Shown piece by piece: positions 5,428 through 6,244 of a DNA stretch of 6,244 nucleotides; the first letter of the stretch is position 1, and each line of letters begins with the position of its first letter. The stretch spans positions 1 to 6,244 of the forward strand of contig JBAWYD010000129.1 in NCBI GenBank assembly GCA_037143735.1, in the 5' to 3' direction. The DNA is from JAPLJQ01 sp037143735 (GTDB lineage Bacteria > Desulfobacterota > Syntrophia > Syntrophales > UBA2185). The position numbers and the translations under genes are program-made. The notes under the pieces were generated by a model. That model was given only the letters and a program-made list of their open reading frames with translations. It was not told the DNA's origin and did no database searches.

Positions 5428-6244
5428 AAAAGGCGTTCATTACGGGCATTACGGGGCAGGACGGATCTTATCTGGCGGAGTTTCTGCTTGGAAAGGGATA
5501 TGAGATTCATGGCCTCATCCGCCGATCGAGCACATTCAACACAGACCGCATCGACCACCTCTACAGGGACTTCCACGACCCTGACGCCAGGATTTACCTT
5601 TACTACGGGGATCTATCCGTATCAGGGCAGCTGACGGATCTTCTGCACACCATCCGGCCTGATGAAATCTATCACCTGGGAGCTCAGAGTCACGTGCGGG
5701 TCAGCTTTGATATGCCGGAATATACAGGAGATGTCACCGGCCTTGGGACGCTGCGTATCCTTGAAGCCATCCGTAAAACCGGCATCAACGCAAAATTCTA
5801 TCAGGCCTCGTCAAGTGAAATGTTCGGCGCCGCGCCGCCTCCCCAGAACGAGATGACTCCCTTCCAGCCCCGGAGCCCCTATGCCGCCGCCAAGGTCTAT
5901 GCCTATTATGTGGTGAAAAATTACCGGGAGGCTTACAACCTTTATGCCTGTAACGGCATCCTGTTCAACCACGAATCCCCCCGTCGCGGCGAGACCTTCG
6001 TGACCCGGAAGATCACAAAGGCAGCCACTCAGATCAAGCTGGGACTAAGGGATAAGCTGTATCTTGGAAATCTGGAAGCAAAGAGAGACTGGGGATTTGC
6101 CGGTGATTACGTCGAGGCCATGTGGCTGATGCTCCAGCAGGAAGAGGCTGATGATTACGTGATTGCCACGGGCGAGACCCACTCCGTAAGGGAATTCGTC
6201 GAAAAAGTCTTCCGTAAGCTTGATCTTGATTATCATCAATACGT
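5424..6244 (+). CDS. gmd: GDP-mannose 4,6-dehydratase (3' partial)
   Basis: Converts GDP-D-mannose to GDP-4-keto-6-deoxy-D-mannose in the cytoplasm, the branch point to GDP-fucose, GDP-rhamnose, GDP-perosamine and related sugars. My translation from 5424 stays open for 273 codons to the window edge. E. coli Gmd has 373 residues, so about 100 are missing, beyond the right end. Motifs: GITGQDG (8-14), the NADP-binding glycine loop with the QDG typical of Gmd; LIRRSSTFNTDRIDHLY (31-47); YYGDLSVSGQL (60-70); HLGAQSHVRVSF (84-95); QASSSEMFG (127-135), where Ser130 and Glu132 take the place of the catalytic Thr and Glu of the E. coli enzyme; Tyr153/Lys157 in YAAAK; NHESPRRGETFVTRKIT (182-198), a Gmd hallmark; and RDWGFAGDYVEAMW (221-234). 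Ser in place of Thr at the catalytic position is common in bacterial Gmd. Overlaps the upstream epimerase gene by four bases. Confidence 0.97.
   Translation, partial: MKKAFITGITGQDGSYLAEFLLGKGYEIHGLIRRSSTFNTDRIDHLYRDFHDPDARIYLYYGDLSVSGQLTDLLHTIRPDEIYHLGAQSHVRVSFDMPEYTGDVTGLGTLRILEAIRKTGINAKFYQASSSEMFGAAPPPQNEMTPFQPRSPYAAAKVYAYYVVKNYREAYNLYACNGILFNHESPRRGETFVTRKITKAATQIKLGLRDKLYLGNLEAKRDWGFAGDYVEAMWLMLQQEEADDYVIATGETHSVREFVEKVFRKLDLDYHQY

Noticed and set aside
5662..5856. A 64-codon + strand open frame inside gmd.
   Set aside because: It is a shadow of gmd in a different frame with low-complexity composition and no binding site.

Overview
The window is a fully coding bacterial segment. Seven genes lie on the + strand and none was accepted on the - strand. 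The first (hexokinase) and last (gmd) genes are cut by the window edges. The longest stretch without a gene is 61 bases (688-748). I found no RNA genes, mobile elements, CRISPR arrays or convincing factor-independent terminators. A siroheme-decarboxylase (AhbB-type) gene next to hemL points to an anaerobic bacterium that makes heme by the siroheme route, such as a sulfate reducer or syntroph of the Desulfobacterota. The eukaryotic-type hexokinase and the stand-alone GGQ release-factor-like protein fit that group but do not prove it. This taxonomic placement is inference from gene content only.

Layout: (1) 1-687, C-terminal half of a hexokinase of the eukaryotic fold family. (2) 749-2149, a 12-helix sugar/proton symporter closely resembling GalP/XylE. 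(3) 2162-2578, a small GGQ-domain protein resembling ribosome-rescue release factors of the MTRFR (C12orf65) type. (4) 2634-3095, ahbB, siroheme decarboxylase subunit. (5) 3097-4380, hemL, glutamate-1-semialdehyde aminomutase. (6) 4402-5427, a UDP-glucuronate 4-epimerase-like SDR enzyme. (7) 5424-6244, gmd, GDP-mannose 4,6-dehydratase, open at the right edge.

The genes form three functional blocks. Hexokinase and porter together would import a free hexose and phosphorylate it, without a phosphotransferase system. ahbB and hemL, one base apart, supply a late and an early step of tetrapyrrole synthesis. The epimerase and gmd, overlapping by four bases, make UDP-galacturonate and GDP-4-keto-6-deoxymannose, precursors of surface polysaccharide. 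The RF-like gene sits 12 bases behind the porter. Tight spacing throughout suggests one or two long transcripts, but no promoter could be assigned with confidence. Two upstream in-frame extensions (of the porter and of hemL) were trimmed using ribosome-binding sites and family lengths. I did not find an undescribed multi-gene system. The most unusual features are the bacterial hexokinase-porter pair, the GGQ protein, and ahbB without a neighbouring ahbA.
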